This document shows, one piece after another, positions 34,018 through 44,536 of a stretch of DNA of 64,000 nt. This stretch comes from Jeotgalicoccus psychrophilus DSM 19085 (GTDB lineage: Bacteria > Bacillota > Bacilli > Staphylococcales > Salinicoccaceae). Under the pieces are notes generated by a model that worked only from the letters and a program-made list of their open reading frames with translations, ran no database searches and had not been told where the DNA came from. The position numbers were made by a program, and so were the translations under genes. The stretch lies in the NCBI RefSeq assembly GCF_000425845.1, contig NZ_AUEF01000009.1, forward strand, positions 46,274 through 110,273, in the 5' to 3' direction. Positions within the stretch are counted from its first letter, which is position 1; every line of letters begins with the position of its first letter.

Positions 34018-35433
34018 TTATTCCGGCAGTTTTGATACGCCGATGTTTGTCATTTCAAATGCATTCAGCACATGATTAAGCTGTGCTTCTGTAAGAACTT
34101 CATACTTCGAGCACAGCTGGCGGACCGGAGCGCCTGTCTGGATTGCTTCAACTGCAATCGCTGATGCTTTTTTGTAACCGATGTGAGGTACAAGCGCTGT
34201 AATTACACCGATGCTGTTCTCAACATAGGATTTCATCTGTTCTTCGTTTGCTGTAATGCCTGCGATACATCTTTCCGTGAACACTTTAAAACCATTGTTC
34301 ATAATGTCGATTGACTGGATCAGGTTAAATGCCAGTACAGGCTCCATTACGTTCAGTTCAAACTGCCCAGCTTCTGATGCAAGACTGATTGTATTATCAT
34401 TCCCGATCACCTGGAATGCAATCTGGTTCAACACTTCAGCCATAACCGGGTTAACTTTACCCGGCATGATTGATGATCCCGGCTGACGCGCCGGCAGGTT
34501 AATTTCGTACAGTCCTGCTTTCGGTCCTGATGCCATCAGACGGAAGTCGTTCGCAACTTTTGACATGTTAATCATACAAATCTTCAGCGCTGAAGAGATT
34601 TCTGTATACGCATCTGTATTCTGCGTTCCATCAACTAAATTTTCAGCAGATTTTAACTTATATCCCGATATCTTGCTCAGCTCTTCAACTACAGTATCGA
34701 TATATTTCTGATCGGCGTTTAATCCTGTCCCTACTGCTGTTGCACCGATATTAATTTCATAAAGGTTTTCAAGTGAATTCGATACGCGGCGGATATCTCT
34801 CGATAACACTTTCGCATATGCACTGAATTCCTGGCCAAGACGAATCGGTACTGCGTCCTGCAGGTGCGTGCGTCCCATTTTAATGACGTGATCAAACTCA
34901 ACAGCTTTTGCTTCAAATGCCTGACGCATCGTATTCATCGTCTCAAGCAGACTTTCTGCATGGATTAAAAGACCAACGTGCAGTGATGTCGGGAATGCGT
35001 CGTTTGTCGACTGTGACATGTTCACGTGGTTATTTGGACTGATAAAGTCATAGTCACCTTTCTCGCGACCCATAATCTCAAGCGCACGGTTTGCAATGAC
35101 TTCGTTAGCGTTCATATTCGTTGAAGTACCTGCACCGCCCTGAATCGGATCGACGATAAAGTCTTCATGCAGTTTTCCGGCAATAATTTCTTCACTCGCC
35201 TGGACAATCGCATCTTTTTTATCTTCTTCAAGCACGCCGTTCGCGTAGTTTCCAAGTGCCGCTGCTTTTTTAACCATCCCTAAAGCACGGATTAAATCTG
35301 TATTTAAACGGTAGCCTGTAATCGGGAAGTTCTCAAGAGCACGAAGGCTCTGGACACCATAGTAAGCATTATTATCAATTTCTTTTTCTCCGAGGAAATC
35401 CGATTCAATTCTAGTCGTGTTTGCCATAATCAC
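34018..35433 (-). CDS. aspA: Aspartate ammonia-lyase
   Basis: The 471-aa protein belongs to the fumarase/aspartase superfamily: NTNMNANEVIANRA, SPNNHVNMSQSTNDAFPT, MGRTHLQDAVPIRLGQE and the signature GSSIMPGKVNPVMAE. The length and the N-terminal RIESDFLGEKEI favour aspartase over fumarase C. It converts aspartate to fumarate and ammonia. The GTG at 35433 has AGGAG 6 bases before it; an ATG two codons later is the alternative. It is 19 bases after the M24 peptidase gene and may share its transcript. Confidence 0.93.
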   Translation of the reverse strand: MIMANTTRIESDFLGEKEIDNNAYYGVQSLRALENFPITGYRLNTDLIRALGMVKKAAALGNYANGVLEEDKKDAIVQASEEIIAGKLHEDFIVDPIQGGAGTSTNMNANEVIANRALEIMGREKGDYDFISPNNHVNMSQSTNDAFPTSLHVGLLIHAESLLETMNTMRQAFEAKAVEFDHVIKMGRTHLQDAVPIRLGQEFSAYAKVLSRDIRRVSNSLENLYEINIGATAVGTGLNADQKYIDTVVEELSKISGYKLKSAENLVDGTQNTDAYTEISSALKICMINMSKVANDFRLMASGPKAGLYEINLPARQPGSSIMPGKVNPVMAEVLNQIAFQVIGNDNTISLASEAGQFELNVMEPVLAFNLIQSIDIMNNGFKVFTERCIAGITANEEQMKSYVENSIGVITALVPHIGYKKASAIAVEAIQTGAPVRQLCSKYEVLTEAQLNHVLNAFEMTNIGVSKLPE

Positions 35434-35452
35434 ATGCAGCTCCTAAATTAAA

Positions 35453-36541
35453 TTATTTAATGATCATCGATTCAAAATCTTTTGGAAAACTATTAAAATT
35501 ATACGTTGTATCTTCATCAATATACAGCATATCTTCGATGCGGACACCGCCGATTTCAGGAATGTAAATCCCAGGTTCAATCGTAATGACGTGACCCGCT
35601 TCAAGATTGTCTGTGTTACCGCCGTGAATTGATGGTGACTCATGTACATCAAGACCGAGGCCGTGCCCGATACGGTGCATGAAATACTCACCGTAGCCCG
35701 CGTCGTCGATGACCTTGCGTGATGCACGGTCGATATCACCCATGACCGTACCTTTTTGTGAGGCTTTAATACCGGCAAGATTTGAGCGCAGCACAGTTTT
35801 ATAAATCTCTTCCTGTTTCTCTGTCGCTTCCCCGACGATAAACGTGCGCGTCATATCCGATACATAGCCTGTATCCGACACTACACCAAAGTCGATTAAG
35901 AGGAAATCCCCGCGCTGAATTACATCTGTCCCTGTATCACCATGCGGCATTGCCGATTTTTTACCCGCCAGTACACTTGGTCCGAAGCTCGGTCCGACAG
36001 CTCCATATGACTTAAACTGCTTTACCAGGAAATCCGAAATTTCCATCTCAGTTTTCCCTTCTACAGTAATCGTCTTTAAATCTTCCAGCGCTTTTTCAGT
36101 CATCTCGACTGCACGCTTGATTTCGGCTTTATCGTGTTCATTCTTTTTACCGCGGAGATAATTCACTTCACCATCCAGCGTCTCGATATTTTCAGGCGCG
36201 TATTTTTCGATTAAGCGTAAATATCTGGAATAAATTAAATGCTCACCTTCAACTGCGACTGTTTTATCAGCAGCGATTGTATCGAACACATACTGGAATG
36301 CATCATCCTTGTCATCGTGCGGCAGATACGTTGTAAGCTCAGTATTCGCTTTAACCGTTTCGCCGTCCAGCGCTGGAAAAATCATCGCTGTATCGAGTGT
36401 CTTATTGTCGACCAACAGGAGCAATAATCTTTCATGAGGATTTAAGTGCACCCCGGTAAAATAAAATATATTCATCGGGTCGGAAATAATTGAGTAGTCT
36501 GCTTTCACGCTTTGTGCCAGCGCTTCGATTTTACCTGTCAT
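35453..36541 (-). CDS. M24-family Xaa-Pro dipeptidase
   Basis: The 362-aa protein has all five canonical metal ligands: two Asp in LLIDFGVVSDTGYVSDMTRT, His in HRIGHGLGLDVHE, Glu in EPGIYIP and Glu in GGVRIEDML. This contrasts with the M24 protein at 5655. It cleaves Xaa-Pro peptides in the cytoplasm. It lies between an S9 peptidase and aspA on one strand with gaps of 16 and 19 bases, so the three may form a peptide/amino-acid catabolic operon. Confidence 0.92.
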   Translation of the reverse strand: MTGKIEALAQSVKADYSIISDPMNIFYFTGVHLNPHERLLLLLVDNKTLDTAMIFPALDGETVKANTELTTYLPHDDKDDAFQYVFDTIAADKTVAVEGEHLIYSRYLRLIEKYAPENIETLDGEVNYLRGKKNEHDKAEIKRAVEMTEKALEDLKTITVEGKTEMEISDFLVKQFKSYGAVGPSFGPSVLAGKKSAMPHGDTGTDVIQRGDFLLIDFGVVSDTGYVSDMTRTFIVGEATEKQEEIYKTVLRSNLAGIKASQKGTVMGDIDRASRKVIDDAGYGEYFMHRIGHGLGLDVHESPSIHGGNTDNLEAGHVITIEPGIYIPEIGGVRIEDMLYIDEDTTYNFNSFPKDFESMIIK

Positions 36542-36557
36542 ATAAATCTTCCTCCAA

Positions 36558-38519
36558 TTAATTATGTGTTAAATACTGCTCGAACCAGCGTGCGATATGA
36601 GCTAAACGCTGTATTCTCAAACTCGGTTTGCCCGAGCGTGATAAGTCATGTGAAGATTCCGGGAAACGGACAAATTCAGTTTCCTTCCCTCTCGACTTCA
36701 GTTCGATAAACAGCTGCTCTCCCTGTTCAATCGGGCAGCGGATATCCTGTTCACCGTGCAGAATTAATAACGGTGTCTCAACGTTTTTAGCATATTTCAG
36801 CGGTGAATGATGCCACAATTTATCCAGGTCATCAAGCCCGGCTAAAATCTGCCAGTCCGTAAAGTAATAGCCGATATCCGATACGCCTCTAAAACTGATC
36901 CAGTTACTGATTGAACGCTGTGTCACAGCTGCTTTAAAACGGTTCGTATGGCCGACAATCCAGTTCGTCATAAAGCCGCCGTAAGAGCCGCCGGTAACAC
37001 CGAGGTTCTCAGTATCAATCCAGTCGTATTTACCTGTGATGTAATCGACCGCGCTCATAATATCTTTATAGTCGCCGTTGCCGTAGTCACCGCGCACTGC
37101 ATCAACAAATTCCTGAGAGTAGCTGTGCGAGCCGCGCGGGTTGATGAATAATACTGCATAACCTTTTGCGGCGAGCATCTGCATTTCATGGAAGTACGTG
37201 TTCGCATATAAGGCGTGCGGTCCCCCGTGAATGTTCGTGACCATCGGATAATTTTTCCCCGCTTCATATCCTGCCGGCTTCATAAACCAGCCGTGAACTG
37301 CCGTGTCATCGAAACTTGTAAACTCGACCGCTTCCGGTTTAACAAGTTCTGTATTTGTGACATAGTCATAATTAACTTCTGTCAGCTGCGTCAGTGCTTC
37401 GGTTTTAAAATCATATTTATATAATTCACTTGGTGATACGTGCGTAGAAATTGTTAAATACGCAGCATCCGCATCGGCATCCATACCGAAAATATTATGC
37501 TCACCGCGCAAGAGCGGACGGATATTTCCTTCGACATCACCTTTATATAAGTTCACGCTGCCGAATTCCGACACGAGAAATACGTAGTCAGTATCTGATA
37601 TCCATTCCGCTGTATTGCCTTCAGCATTTTGCTGTGTATCCTGCGCAACCAGTCCGCCGACCGGCTTATCCAGTTTTGTTGTGACATCAATGCTGTCGTT
37701 ATTTTTTACATCGTAAACTTCGATATGCGGATGCGTCGCATTTTCAAAACTGCGCGTCATTACCGTCATTAAAATATGCTTCTGGTCCGCTGAAATTTCC
37801 GCCTTCATAAAGCTGGCATCGTCGCGGATTAAAGTATCTTCTTTATTTTTACGGAGATAAAGTTTTTGTGCGAAATTGAAATCGGGATTGTCGCTGACGT
37901 CAGTTGCGTATATAAAACCGCCTTCAAAAACATCGTAAAGCGTGAAGTTTTCTTCGCCCGACAAGACAGTCTCTGTTTGACCGGATTTAATATCGATCGA
38001 TTTTACCGCTGTGTATTTTTCTTTTAATACACCGTACGGTCCAGGACCCCCGTCGCTTTTATATTTCATGCGGGTAATCACTGCAGCTTCAGGTTTTTTA
38101 TCTTTATCGTCTTTGTCTTTAGCCTCTTCTTTATTCTTCTCACTTGAAACGTGATAAAACACCGAATTTCCATCATGTGAAAACTGTGCGCCGAATACCC
38201 CATCGTCTTCGTGCGTCAGCTGTTCACGTTCACCGCCGGCATGTCTCAGTATAAATACCTGCGGTTTCTTATCATCATCCGGTGCTGTAAATAATGTCAG
38301 CGCCCCGTCATGTGAATGAGTCACATTCGTTATCGTTTCGTTTTTATATGTAAGCTGGATATTGCCCCTGCCGTCAAAATTGTGCAGATATGAATAGTAA
38401 GTATCCTTATCCTCATCAGTATTCGTCACAAGATAAGTCACTCTGTCAGACTGCGGTACAACTTTCGGTGAAGACACCGACTTAATTTTGAAAATATCAT
38501 CAATAGAAACCTTACTCAT
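36558..38519 (-). CDS. S9-family prolyl oligopeptidase / acylaminoacyl-peptidase
   Basis: The 653-aa protein has an N-terminal beta-propeller (about 1-380) and a C-terminal alpha/beta-hydrolase. The catalytic Ser is in GGSYGGFMTNW, Asp in LILHGEQDIRCPIEQ and His in FPESSHDLSRSG. A Lys/Asp/Glu-rich insert around residues 120-135 interrupts the propeller. No signal peptide is present, so it is cytoplasmic. It hydrolyses short peptides, probably feeding the Xaa-Pro dipeptidase next to it. Confidence 0.93.
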   Translation of the reverse strand: MSKVSIDDIFKIKSVSSPKVVPQSDRVTYLVTNTDEDKDTYYSYLHNFDGRGNIQLTYKNETITNVTHSHDGALTLFTAPDDDKKPQVFILRHAGGEREQLTHEDDGVFGAQFSHDGNSVFYHVSSEKNKEEAKDKDDKDKKPEAAVITRMKYKSDGGPGPYGVLKEKYTAVKSIDIKSGQTETVLSGEENFTLYDVFEGGFIYATDVSDNPDFNFAQKLYLRKNKEDTLIRDDASFMKAEISADQKHILMTVMTRSFENATHPHIEVYDVKNNDSIDVTTKLDKPVGGLVAQDTQQNAEGNTAEWISDTDYVFLVSEFGSVNLYKGDVEGNIRPLLRGEHNIFGMDADADAAYLTISTHVSPSELYKYDFKTEALTQLTEVNYDYVTNTELVKPEAVEFTSFDDTAVHGWFMKPAGYEAGKNYPMVTNIHGGPHALYANTYFHEMQMLAAKGYAVLFINPRGSHSYSQEFVDAVRGDYGNGDYKDIMSAVDYITGKYDWIDTENLGVTGGSYGGFMTNWIVGHTNRFKAAVTQRSISNWISFRGVSDIGYYFTDWQILAGLDDLDKLWHHSPLKYAKNVETPLLILHGEQDIRCPIEQGEQLFIELKSRGKETEFVRFPESSHDLSRSGKPSLRIQRLAHIARWFEQYLTHN

Positions 38520-38614
38520 TGAATTTCCCCCTTTTTTATAAATATAACATTCTTTAACGTCCGTTTACTAATTAATCCATAATATTCTGACAGAAAGACT
38601 GCCGGGACTTTTCG

Positions 38615-39568
38615 TTACCGCGGATTCACAAGAATGCGTTTATACAGAAGAAATATGAACAGCGGCACTGCTGACAGCATGACCATTACACCGGTCGGAA
38701 TCTGCAGCGGAGCGATTAATGTACGGCCCAGCGTATCGATAATCAGCACGTAAAGGCCGCCGAGTAAAATTGACCGTTTTAGCAGCGGCCGGAATGCCAT
38801 CGGTTTAATATATAAAATAATCTGCGGAATAATGATGCCGACGAGCGCAATAATTCCGGTATAGCTGATCGCAACGAGCGGCGGCACTGCTGCTGTGATT
38901 AACAGTGCCGGACGGATGACGCTGACGTTGACACCGAGCGCGTGTGCCCTAATATCACCGAGTTTCAATAGATCAAGCACATGCCCGTATCGTTCCAAAA
39001 TAATAAATGACACTGCTGTCAGTATTAATAAGACCGAAACTTTAGTGAAATCCGCACCGCCAAGTGATCCGAACATATAGCGTGCGATATTCGCGGTATC
39101 TTCCGGAAATAACAGAATAATAATATAGAGCACGCCGGATAACATTGCCCCGAGCAGAATGCCTGTAATAATTAACGTTTCCGGACGGTAAGTTAAATCG
39201 AGTTTTCGTGCGATTACAAGCACGAGCAGCAGGCTGAGCAGTCCGAGAATAATACTGATCACAGGTGCGAATACTGCCGGGATAATCGTTACGACGGTAA
39301 GTGCTGCACCGAGCACTGCACCATTCGCCATGCCGAGTGTGAAACTGTCAGCCATCGGGTTTTTCAGGATAATCTGAAATACCGCCCCGCTCATCGCGAG
39401 TGCGGCTCCGACTAGTATAGCCATAAGTGCACGCGGCAGCCGCACGTCAAGCATAATGGTGAATGCCTGTATATTGTTTATATCTCCGATATTTACCGAA
39501 CCGATAAAAATGCTCAGCACCACACTGATAATCAGTAGAAATACGAGAATACAGTTGGTTTTATTCAT
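38615..39568 (-). CDS. FecCD-type ABC permease (iron-siderophore, heme or cobalamin uptake)
   Basis: The 317-aa permease has about nine membrane segments and FecCD hallmarks: DVRLPRALMAILVGAALAMSG and the C-terminal LPTGVMVMLSAVP-like end (IPTGVMVMLSAVPLF). The ATG at 39568 overlaps the stop of the binding-protein gene by 8 bases, so they are coupled. No ATPase gene is adjacent on either side, so the pair must share an ATPase encoded elsewhere. Confidence 0.92.
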   Translation of the reverse strand: MNKTNCILVFLLIISVVLSIFIGSVNIGDINNIQAFTIMLDVRLPRALMAILVGAALAMSGAVFQIILKNPMADSFTLGMANGAVLGAALTVVTIIPAVFAPVISIILGLLSLLLVLVIARKLDLTYRPETLIITGILLGAMLSGVLYIIILLFPEDTANIARYMFGSLGGADFTKVSVLLILTAVSFIILERYGHVLDLLKLGDIRAHALGVNVSVIRPALLITAAVPPLVAISYTGIIALVGIIIPQIILYIKPMAFRPLLKRSILLGGLYVLIIDTLGRTLIAPLQIPTGVMVMLSAVPLFIFLLYKRILVNPR

Positions 39569-40439
39569 ACACACACTCTGCAATCGCAGTCAGTCCTTCT
39601 GTAAATCTCGGCCCGGGTCTTGAAATCAGGTTTGGATCCGGTGTACATTGATTTTCTTCTTCGGTTATTGCTGCGCCTTCCAGGCCGGAAATATCATCAA
39701 GCGCATGAGTGAGTTCTTCATTGCTGATACCAAGTGTTGAAAGTACAATTTCCGGTTCGCGCGCAATCACATCTTCTGATGTCACCGCAGGGTAACCGGC
39801 CACATCTTCAAAAGCATTGCCGATATTTAATGTATCCAGAAAATCATCGATGAAAGTATCCTCCCCCGCTGTGTATATATCCGGCGCCGTTGAAATCAGA
39901 ATAAACACTTTATCATCGGCCTTCTCTCCGCTGTACTGATTATGGATTTCTTCAACCTCCTGCTGCAGTAATGTATTTAATTCTTCTGCTTCACCTTCTT
40001 TGCTGATAAAGGTTCCAACATCAGTGATTGTGTCGTAAATTTTATCAATTTCCTGTGCATCATCAACAACGAGTACCTCTGCCCCGGTACTTTCTGCTGT
40101 CCTCGTGATTATATCCGCATTCGCATCGTGGTTTGAGGCGTGTGAAATAATATGTGTCGGATCGAGTGCCGTCATTGCTTCCTCATCGAGTGCAAAAGTA
40201 TCGAGGCGTGTCAGATTTTCTTTCAGGTCTTCAGGATAATCGTCGGCTGTTGTAATACCGACGAGATTGTCCGTTGCCCCGAGTTCGGTAATAATTTCAG
40301 TATTGCTCGGCATCAGTGAGATGATGCGCATGTCTTCATTATTTGTATTTGTCATTTGTTTCTCGTTATCACTGCCGTTATTACATGCAGCGAGTAAAAG
40401 TATGCTGAGCAGCGCTAGATAAAGGTATATATTTTTCAA
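39561..40439 (-). CDS. Iron/cobalamin-type ABC substrate-binding lipoprotein
   Basis: The 292-aa protein starts with a lipoprotein signal (YLALLSILLLAACNNG). The chain RIISLMPSNTEIITELGA, VVDDAQEIDKIYDTI, DDFLDTLNIGNAFEDV and NLISRPGPRFTEG is typical of helical-backbone metal receptors such as BtuF/FhuD. A TTG start at 40439 puts AAGGAG 10 bases upstream and gives a normal signal; the frame extends to 40511 but would bury it. Substrate not determined. Confidence 0.9.
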   Translation of the reverse strand: MKNIYLYLALLSILLLAACNNGSDNEKQMTNTNNEDMRIISLMPSNTEIITELGATDNLVGITTADDYPEDLKENLTRLDTFALDEEAMTALDPTHIISHASNHDANADIITRTAESTGAEVLVVDDAQEIDKIYDTITDVGTFISKEGEAEELNTLLQQEVEEIHNQYSGEKADDKVFILISTAPDIYTAGEDTFIDDFLDTLNIGNAFEDVAGYPAVTSEDVIAREPEIVLSTLGISNEELTHALDDISGLEGAAITEEENQCTPDPNLISRPGPRFTEGLTAIAECVYE

Positions 40440-40570
40440 TTTTATAATTCTCCTTTCATTGAGGAAAGATTCGTTGCCGTCGTTCTTTTCAACGACAACA
40501 TTTAACAGCACACTACCTTTATTATATTAAAGTTCCGCCCCTTTATACAGAGAGAAGTCCCTAATACAAA

Positions 40571-40596
40571 AAGCCCGAACTTTACAGTTCAGGCTT
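40571..40596 (-). terminator. Terminator of argS
   Basis: An 11-bp stem with one mismatch (AAGCCTGAACT on the minus strand, loop GTAA) is followed by TTTGTATT. It lies 14 bases after the argS stop. Confidence 0.8.
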
Positions 40597-40609
40597 CCAC
40601 TTATTACTT

Positions 40610-42256
40610 TTACATTTTTTCAGGTGCTGATACGTCGATCAGACGGAGTGCGTTTTCAAGTGTCTGGCGTACAGCTTCGATCATTAAAATATAAGCGCGT
40701 GTTTTATCGGCATTTTCACCGAGTACTTTTTCCGCGTTATAGAATTTATGAAAGCTTGCTGCAAGGTCGTGGATATAGTTCGGAATACGCTGTGTTGCGC
40801 GTGCTTCCGCTGCACCTTTAACGATGTTCGGGAATTCCAGTAATTTTTTAAGCAGTTCAAGTGCCTGTTCGTTTTCAATAATATCAACAGGATTTTCCGT
40901 GTCGATTTCAAAACCTTGTTCTTTAGCCTGGCGTAAAATACTGCAGATTCTCGCATGCGCGTACTGTGCATAGTACACAGGATTGTCGCTTGATTCACTG
41001 CGTGCAAGGTCTAAGTCAAAGTCGAAGTGAGTATCCGTCGAACGCATAATCATGAAGTAACGCGCTGCGTCCACGCCAATCATATCGATCAGGTCGCGCA
41101 GTGTAACTGCCTTGCCTGTACGCTTACTCATCTTCACTTCTTCACCGTTTTCAATTAAACGGACCAGCTGCATAATCTGAATTTCCAGTTTGTCAGGATT
41201 TTCACCTAAAGCGCCTAAAGATGCTTTCAGACGGTTAATATAACCATGGTGATCCGCACCGAATAAGTTAATCAGCTTGTCAAAGCCGCGTTCAACTTTA
41301 TCGTAATGGTACGCAATATCCGGCATTAAGTAAGTCAGCGTGCCGTCGCTTTTTACGAGTACGCGGTCTTTATCGTCTTTAAAATCTGTCGTGCGTAACC
41401 ACGTCGCGTCGTCCGCTTCAAATACATAACCGTTATCTTTCATCTTCGTCATCGCTTCATCGATTTCGCCGCTTTCATACAGCGCTGTTTCACTGAACCA
41501 GCTGTCGAAATTGATGCGAAATTCTGCGAGGTCTGCTTTCAGTTTACGCATCTCATATTCAACACCAAGGTCGCGGAATTTAGAAATACGTTCTGCTTGT
41601 TCAAGGTCTTTATATTCAGGGTGCTCCGATGCCAATTTCTCGCCGATTACTTTAATATCTTTACCGTTGTAGCCGTCTTCAGGCATCTTCAGCGCTTCAC
41701 CGAGCGCTTCAAAATAACGTGCTTCAATCGATTTCGCAAGGTTGTTAATCTGATTGCCGGCATCATTAATATAATATTCACGCGTTACATCGTAGCCCGC
41801 AAAGTCCAAAATGTTCGACAGCGTTGCACCGACAGATGCATTTCTCGCATGCCCGATGTGCAGATCGCCCGTCGGATTTGCACTCACGAATTCAATCAGA
41901 ACTTTTTCAGCCGTTTCACGCTCTGTACGTCCGTAATCTTCTTTCTTATCAAGGACAGTATAAATCACGTTAGCGAGTTCTGCTGTCTTCATTTTAAAGT
42001 TGATAAAACCCGGTCCCGCGATGCTGATTTCCTGAATGCTTGCTGACTCTTTATCGATGTTATCGATAATCGCCTGTGCGATGTCGCGAGGATTTTTACG
42101 TGCAAGCTTTGTCAGTGTCATTGCTGCATTCGTTGAGAAATCTCCGTTATTTTTGTCTTTCGGCACTTCAACTTTAACTTCAGGAATTTCTTCTGCTATG
42201 TCCGCTTTTTTAATCGCGGCTTCAATTGCTTCTTTTAACTGCTGTTTTAAGTTCAT
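40610..42256 (-). CDS. argS: Arginyl-tRNA synthetase
   Basis: The 548-aa class I synthetase has the ArgRS N-terminal domain (about 1-110), [19 protein letters not shown] with the HIGH motif, [13 protein letters not shown] in the KMSKS position, [14 protein letters not shown], and a C-terminal DALR anticodon-binding domain ending in DVSAPEKM. The length is normal. It charges tRNA-Arg. The YwiB-like gene ends 2 bases upstream, the same neighbourhood as in Bacillus. Confidence 0.97.
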   Translation of the reverse strand: MNLKQQLKEAIEAAIKKADIAEEIPEVKVEVPKDKNNGDFSTNAAMTLTKLARKNPRDIAQAIIDNIDKESASIQEISIAGPGFINFKMKTAELANVIYTVLDKKEDYGRTERETAEKVLIEFVSANPTGDLHIGHARNASVGATLSNILDFAGYDVTREYYINDAGNQINNLAKSIEARYFEALGEALKMPEDGYNGKDIKVIGEKLASEHPEYKDLEQAERISKFRDLGVEYEMRKLKADLAEFRINFDSWFSETALYESGEIDEAMTKMKDNGYVFEADDATWLRTTDFKDDKDRVLVKSDGTLTYLMPDIAYHYDKVERGFDKLINLFGADHHGYINRLKASLGALGENPDKLEIQIMQLVRLIENGEEVKMSKRTGKAVTLRDLIDMIGVDAARYFMIMRSTDTHFDFDLDLARSESSDNPVYYAQYAHARICSILRQAKEQGFEIDTENPVDIIENEQALELLKKLLEFPNIVKGAAEARATQRIPNYIHDLAASFHKFYNAEKVLGENADKTRAYILMIEAVRQTLENALRLIDVSAPEKM

Positions 42257-42258
42257 AA

Positions 42259-42657
42259 TTAAATCCTCTCCAACGTATATTTATATTTGCCGAGCAACGT
42301 GCCGCTTTCAAATAAATCATATTTAATATTCAGTGTACCGTCACCGGTTGTAAGTTCGTGTGTCACTATTTCAAAGTGATGCCTGCCTGCCGGAGAGTCG
42401 TAAAACGTATCCGTCTTCACACCTTCTTCAAAATGGAAATTCATATTGATAATGCCGCGCCGCTGGAGTTTAACGAAGTTGTCTCCGAGCCGCACAGTTA
42501 CTTTTAATTCATAGTCATCGAGCGCTTCAGTATAGCGCAAATAAGTATCCCCTTTTTTCAGTTCGGATACTTGCAGTTTCTGTTCGTATTTTGTCTCTTC
42601 ACCGTGCATGAATACCAGTTGAGTTAAGTTACATTCATGTGTTATAGTTCCGGTCAT
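42259..42657 (-). CDS. DUF1934 (YwiB-like) beta-barrel protein
   Basis: The 132-aa protein resembles the DUF1934/YwiB calycin-like family that sits next to argS in Bacillus: [35 protein letters not shown] and [15 protein letters not shown]. The start at 42657 is preferred because GAAGG precedes it by 8 bases. No function is established for the family. Confidence 0.85.
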   Translation of the reverse strand: MTGTITHECNLTQLVFMHGEETKYEQKLQVSELKKGDTYLRYTEALDDYELKVTVRLGDNFVKLQRRGIINMNFHFEEGVKTDTFYDSPAGRHHFEIVTHELTTGDGTLNIKYDLFESGTLLGKYKYTLERI

Positions 42658-42724
42658 TTTTATCACCTTCAGTATCGTAAATTATATCATAACAGGCGCA
42701 TCATTGGTTTGATGAAAAATAAAA

Positions 42725-42751
42725 AAAGGCAGGGCAATATGCCCCGCCTTT
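42725..42751 (-). terminator. Terminator upstream of the YwiB-like gene (ends gldA transcript)
   Basis: Stem AAAGGCGGGGC / GCCCTGCCTTT on the minus strand with loop ATATT and one mismatch, followed by TTTTATTTTTC. Confidence 0.85.
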
Positions 42752-42856
42752 ATGTCCTAGTTATATGTCTATAACTACTCTTTATTTTATCCATAGATTG
42801 GCTATTGTGCAATGTCTAATCCAAAAGACACAAAAAAGACATATATTCTAAAGCTG

Positions 42857-43942
42857 TTAATTATACTTATCTACAGCTAATATTGCCTCGGCGACTTGTT
42901 CCGGTGTAATTTCCGGATCTAAGTTCTTCAATGTTTCACCGTCTCCTGTAGCCAGTTTGCCGACTTCAACTAAATCTTCAAAGGAGACATCGGTTAAATG
43001 CATTGCAGCTAATGTCGTTGGCATTTCCAGCGCTTCGTAAAAATCTACATACTCAGCTATTTCATTTCCCGGACGACCTTCCAGTACTAATTGTACAAGC
43101 GTACCGTATGCCACTTTCTCACCATGAGTTAAGTTGTGAATATCACCGTGTAATGCAGTGAAACCATTGTGTATAGCATGTGCTCCTGCAAGTCCGCCAT
43201 TTTCAAATCCTAAACCTGACAGCAGTGTATTCGCTTCTATTACTTTTTCAACTGCCGGAGTAACAAGGCCGTCTTTAGCCGCTTCATAAGCTTCGATACC
43301 GTACAGGAATAAAGTTTCTTCAGCTTTTTCAGCAATTGCCTGTGATGCTAAAGTCGGTTTCCCTCCAGCCATCGTATCTCCATTGCGTCTGACTGTTGCA
43401 CTCGCTTCGACTAATGTCGCCATTGCATCTGCAATGCCTGAAGCAAAGAATTTTGGCGGTGCGCCGATAACAATTTTACTGTCTACCAGCACAAGATCCG
43501 GATTTTTATCATAAAATTTATATCCTTCAAAGACACCTTCATCTGAATAAATTACAGATAATGCACTTGTTGGAGCATCCGTAGATGCGGTAGTCGGCAC
43601 TATTACAGTTGGTGCACTAAGCTTATCCGCAACTGCTTTAGCTGTGTCGAGTGTTTTACCGCCCCCGAGACCAATCACAACATCGCTGCCGAAACTTTTC
43701 CCTTCATCAGTCAGACGCTCGATTTCCTTGTCCGAAGCTTCGCCTGAAAACTGTATATGATTATATTTAACATCTACATTCTCGAAACTTTCTTCCACTG
43801 ATTTCCCAGCAATATCCCAGACAACTTCATCTGCAATCAGTAAGATATTTTTACCAATTTTTGCTGTTTCCTGACCTAATTCACTAATGACACCCGTACC
43901 TTGTACATAACGGCTTGGAGATTGAAATACTAATTTTGCCAT
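42857..43942 (-). CDS. gldA: Glycerol dehydrogenase
   Basis: The 361-aa iron/zinc-type dehydrogenase matches GldA: QSPSRYVQGTGVISELG, the NAD-binding GLGGGKTLDTAKAVAD, PTTASTDAPTSALSVIY, and the metal ligands Asp in ASGIADAMATL and two His in GAHAIHNGFTALHGDIHNLTHG. It oxidises glycerol to dihydroxyacetone. It is a single gene with its own ribosome site (TAGGAGG) and terminator. Confidence 0.94.
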   Translation of the reverse strand: MAKLVFQSPSRYVQGTGVISELGQETAKIGKNILLIADEVVWDIAGKSVEESFENVDVKYNHIQFSGEASDKEIERLTDEGKSFGSDVVIGLGGGKTLDTAKAVADKLSAPTVIVPTTASTDAPTSALSVIYSDEGVFEGYKFYDKNPDLVLVDSKIVIGAPPKFFASGIADAMATLVEASATVRRNGDTMAGGKPTLASQAIAEKAEETLFLYGIEAYEAAKDGLVTPAVEKVIEANTLLSGLGFENGGLAGAHAIHNGFTALHGDIHNLTHGEKVAYGTLVQLVLEGRPGNEIAEYVDFYEALEMPTTLAAMHLTDVSFEDLVEVGKLATGDGETLKNLDPEITPEQVAEAILAVDKYN

Positions 43943-44003
43943 GTTTAAATCCTCCTAAAATATTATGTTTAAAATTCATTTTAACAATGATCTTTTTATA
44001 TTT

Positions 44004-44525
44004 CTAATTATTGAATGCTTCCTGCATTTCTTGTGAAATATTCCACATTTCTTCGTTGTGGTTCATCATAAACTGCTTAAGCGTTTCTTTTGAGCGTTCA
44101 TCCAGTACATCGAGCTTAATGCGGCCCTTCATTGCGTCGTCTAAACTGTTGACATGTTCGTGCATCATTTTGTAACCGCGGCGTTTTTCTTTGTTCACCA
44201 TTAAATAACATGCTGCGACGCCGTTATAAACCGCTCCTGCTTCCGCACGTTCCACAGCGATCCAGACGAGGAAATATTCTTTAGCATCTGGGCCCATCGC
44301 TTCTTCTTTATCTTTAATCCATTTTACACGTTTTTCAACTTCAGCTTTGCCGTGGAGTCCGCCGATATCAAGCTTCGCTTCCTGCGTTTCGATATTAATG
44401 TAGACCGGTGCGATATTTTCAAGGCTTATCGAGCCGAAGTTTTGTCCTCTGTGACCGTCGAGCGGATCGTTTTTAATAATATTAAACTGGAATCCCGGTT
44501 TCTTTTTTGGTTGTTCTTCAGACAA
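44004..44525 (-). CDS. YwhD-family protein
   Basis: The 173-aa protein matches the YwhD family of Bacillales: FNIIKNDPLDGHRG, NIAPVYINIETQEAKLDIGG and WIAVERAEAGAVYNGVAACY. The function is unknown. It begins with TTG preceded by TAGGAGG. The HD-domain gene ends 11 bases upstream, so they are co-transcribed. Confidence 0.88.
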   Translation of the reverse strand: MSEEQPKKKPGFQFNIIKNDPLDGHRGQNFGSISLENIAPVYINIETQEAKLDIGGLHGKAEVEKRVKWIKDKEEAMGPDAKEYFLVWIAVERAEAGAVYNGVAACYLMVNKEKRRGYKMMHEHVNSLDDAMKGRIKLDVLDERSKETLKQFMMNHNEEMWNISQEMQEAFNN

Positions 44526-44536
44526 TGTTATACCTC

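Noticed and set aside
40610..42256. T-box or riboswitch ahead of argS
   Set aside because: The YwiB-like gene stops 2 bases before argS, leaving no leader; no T-box motif was seen upstream of that gene either.
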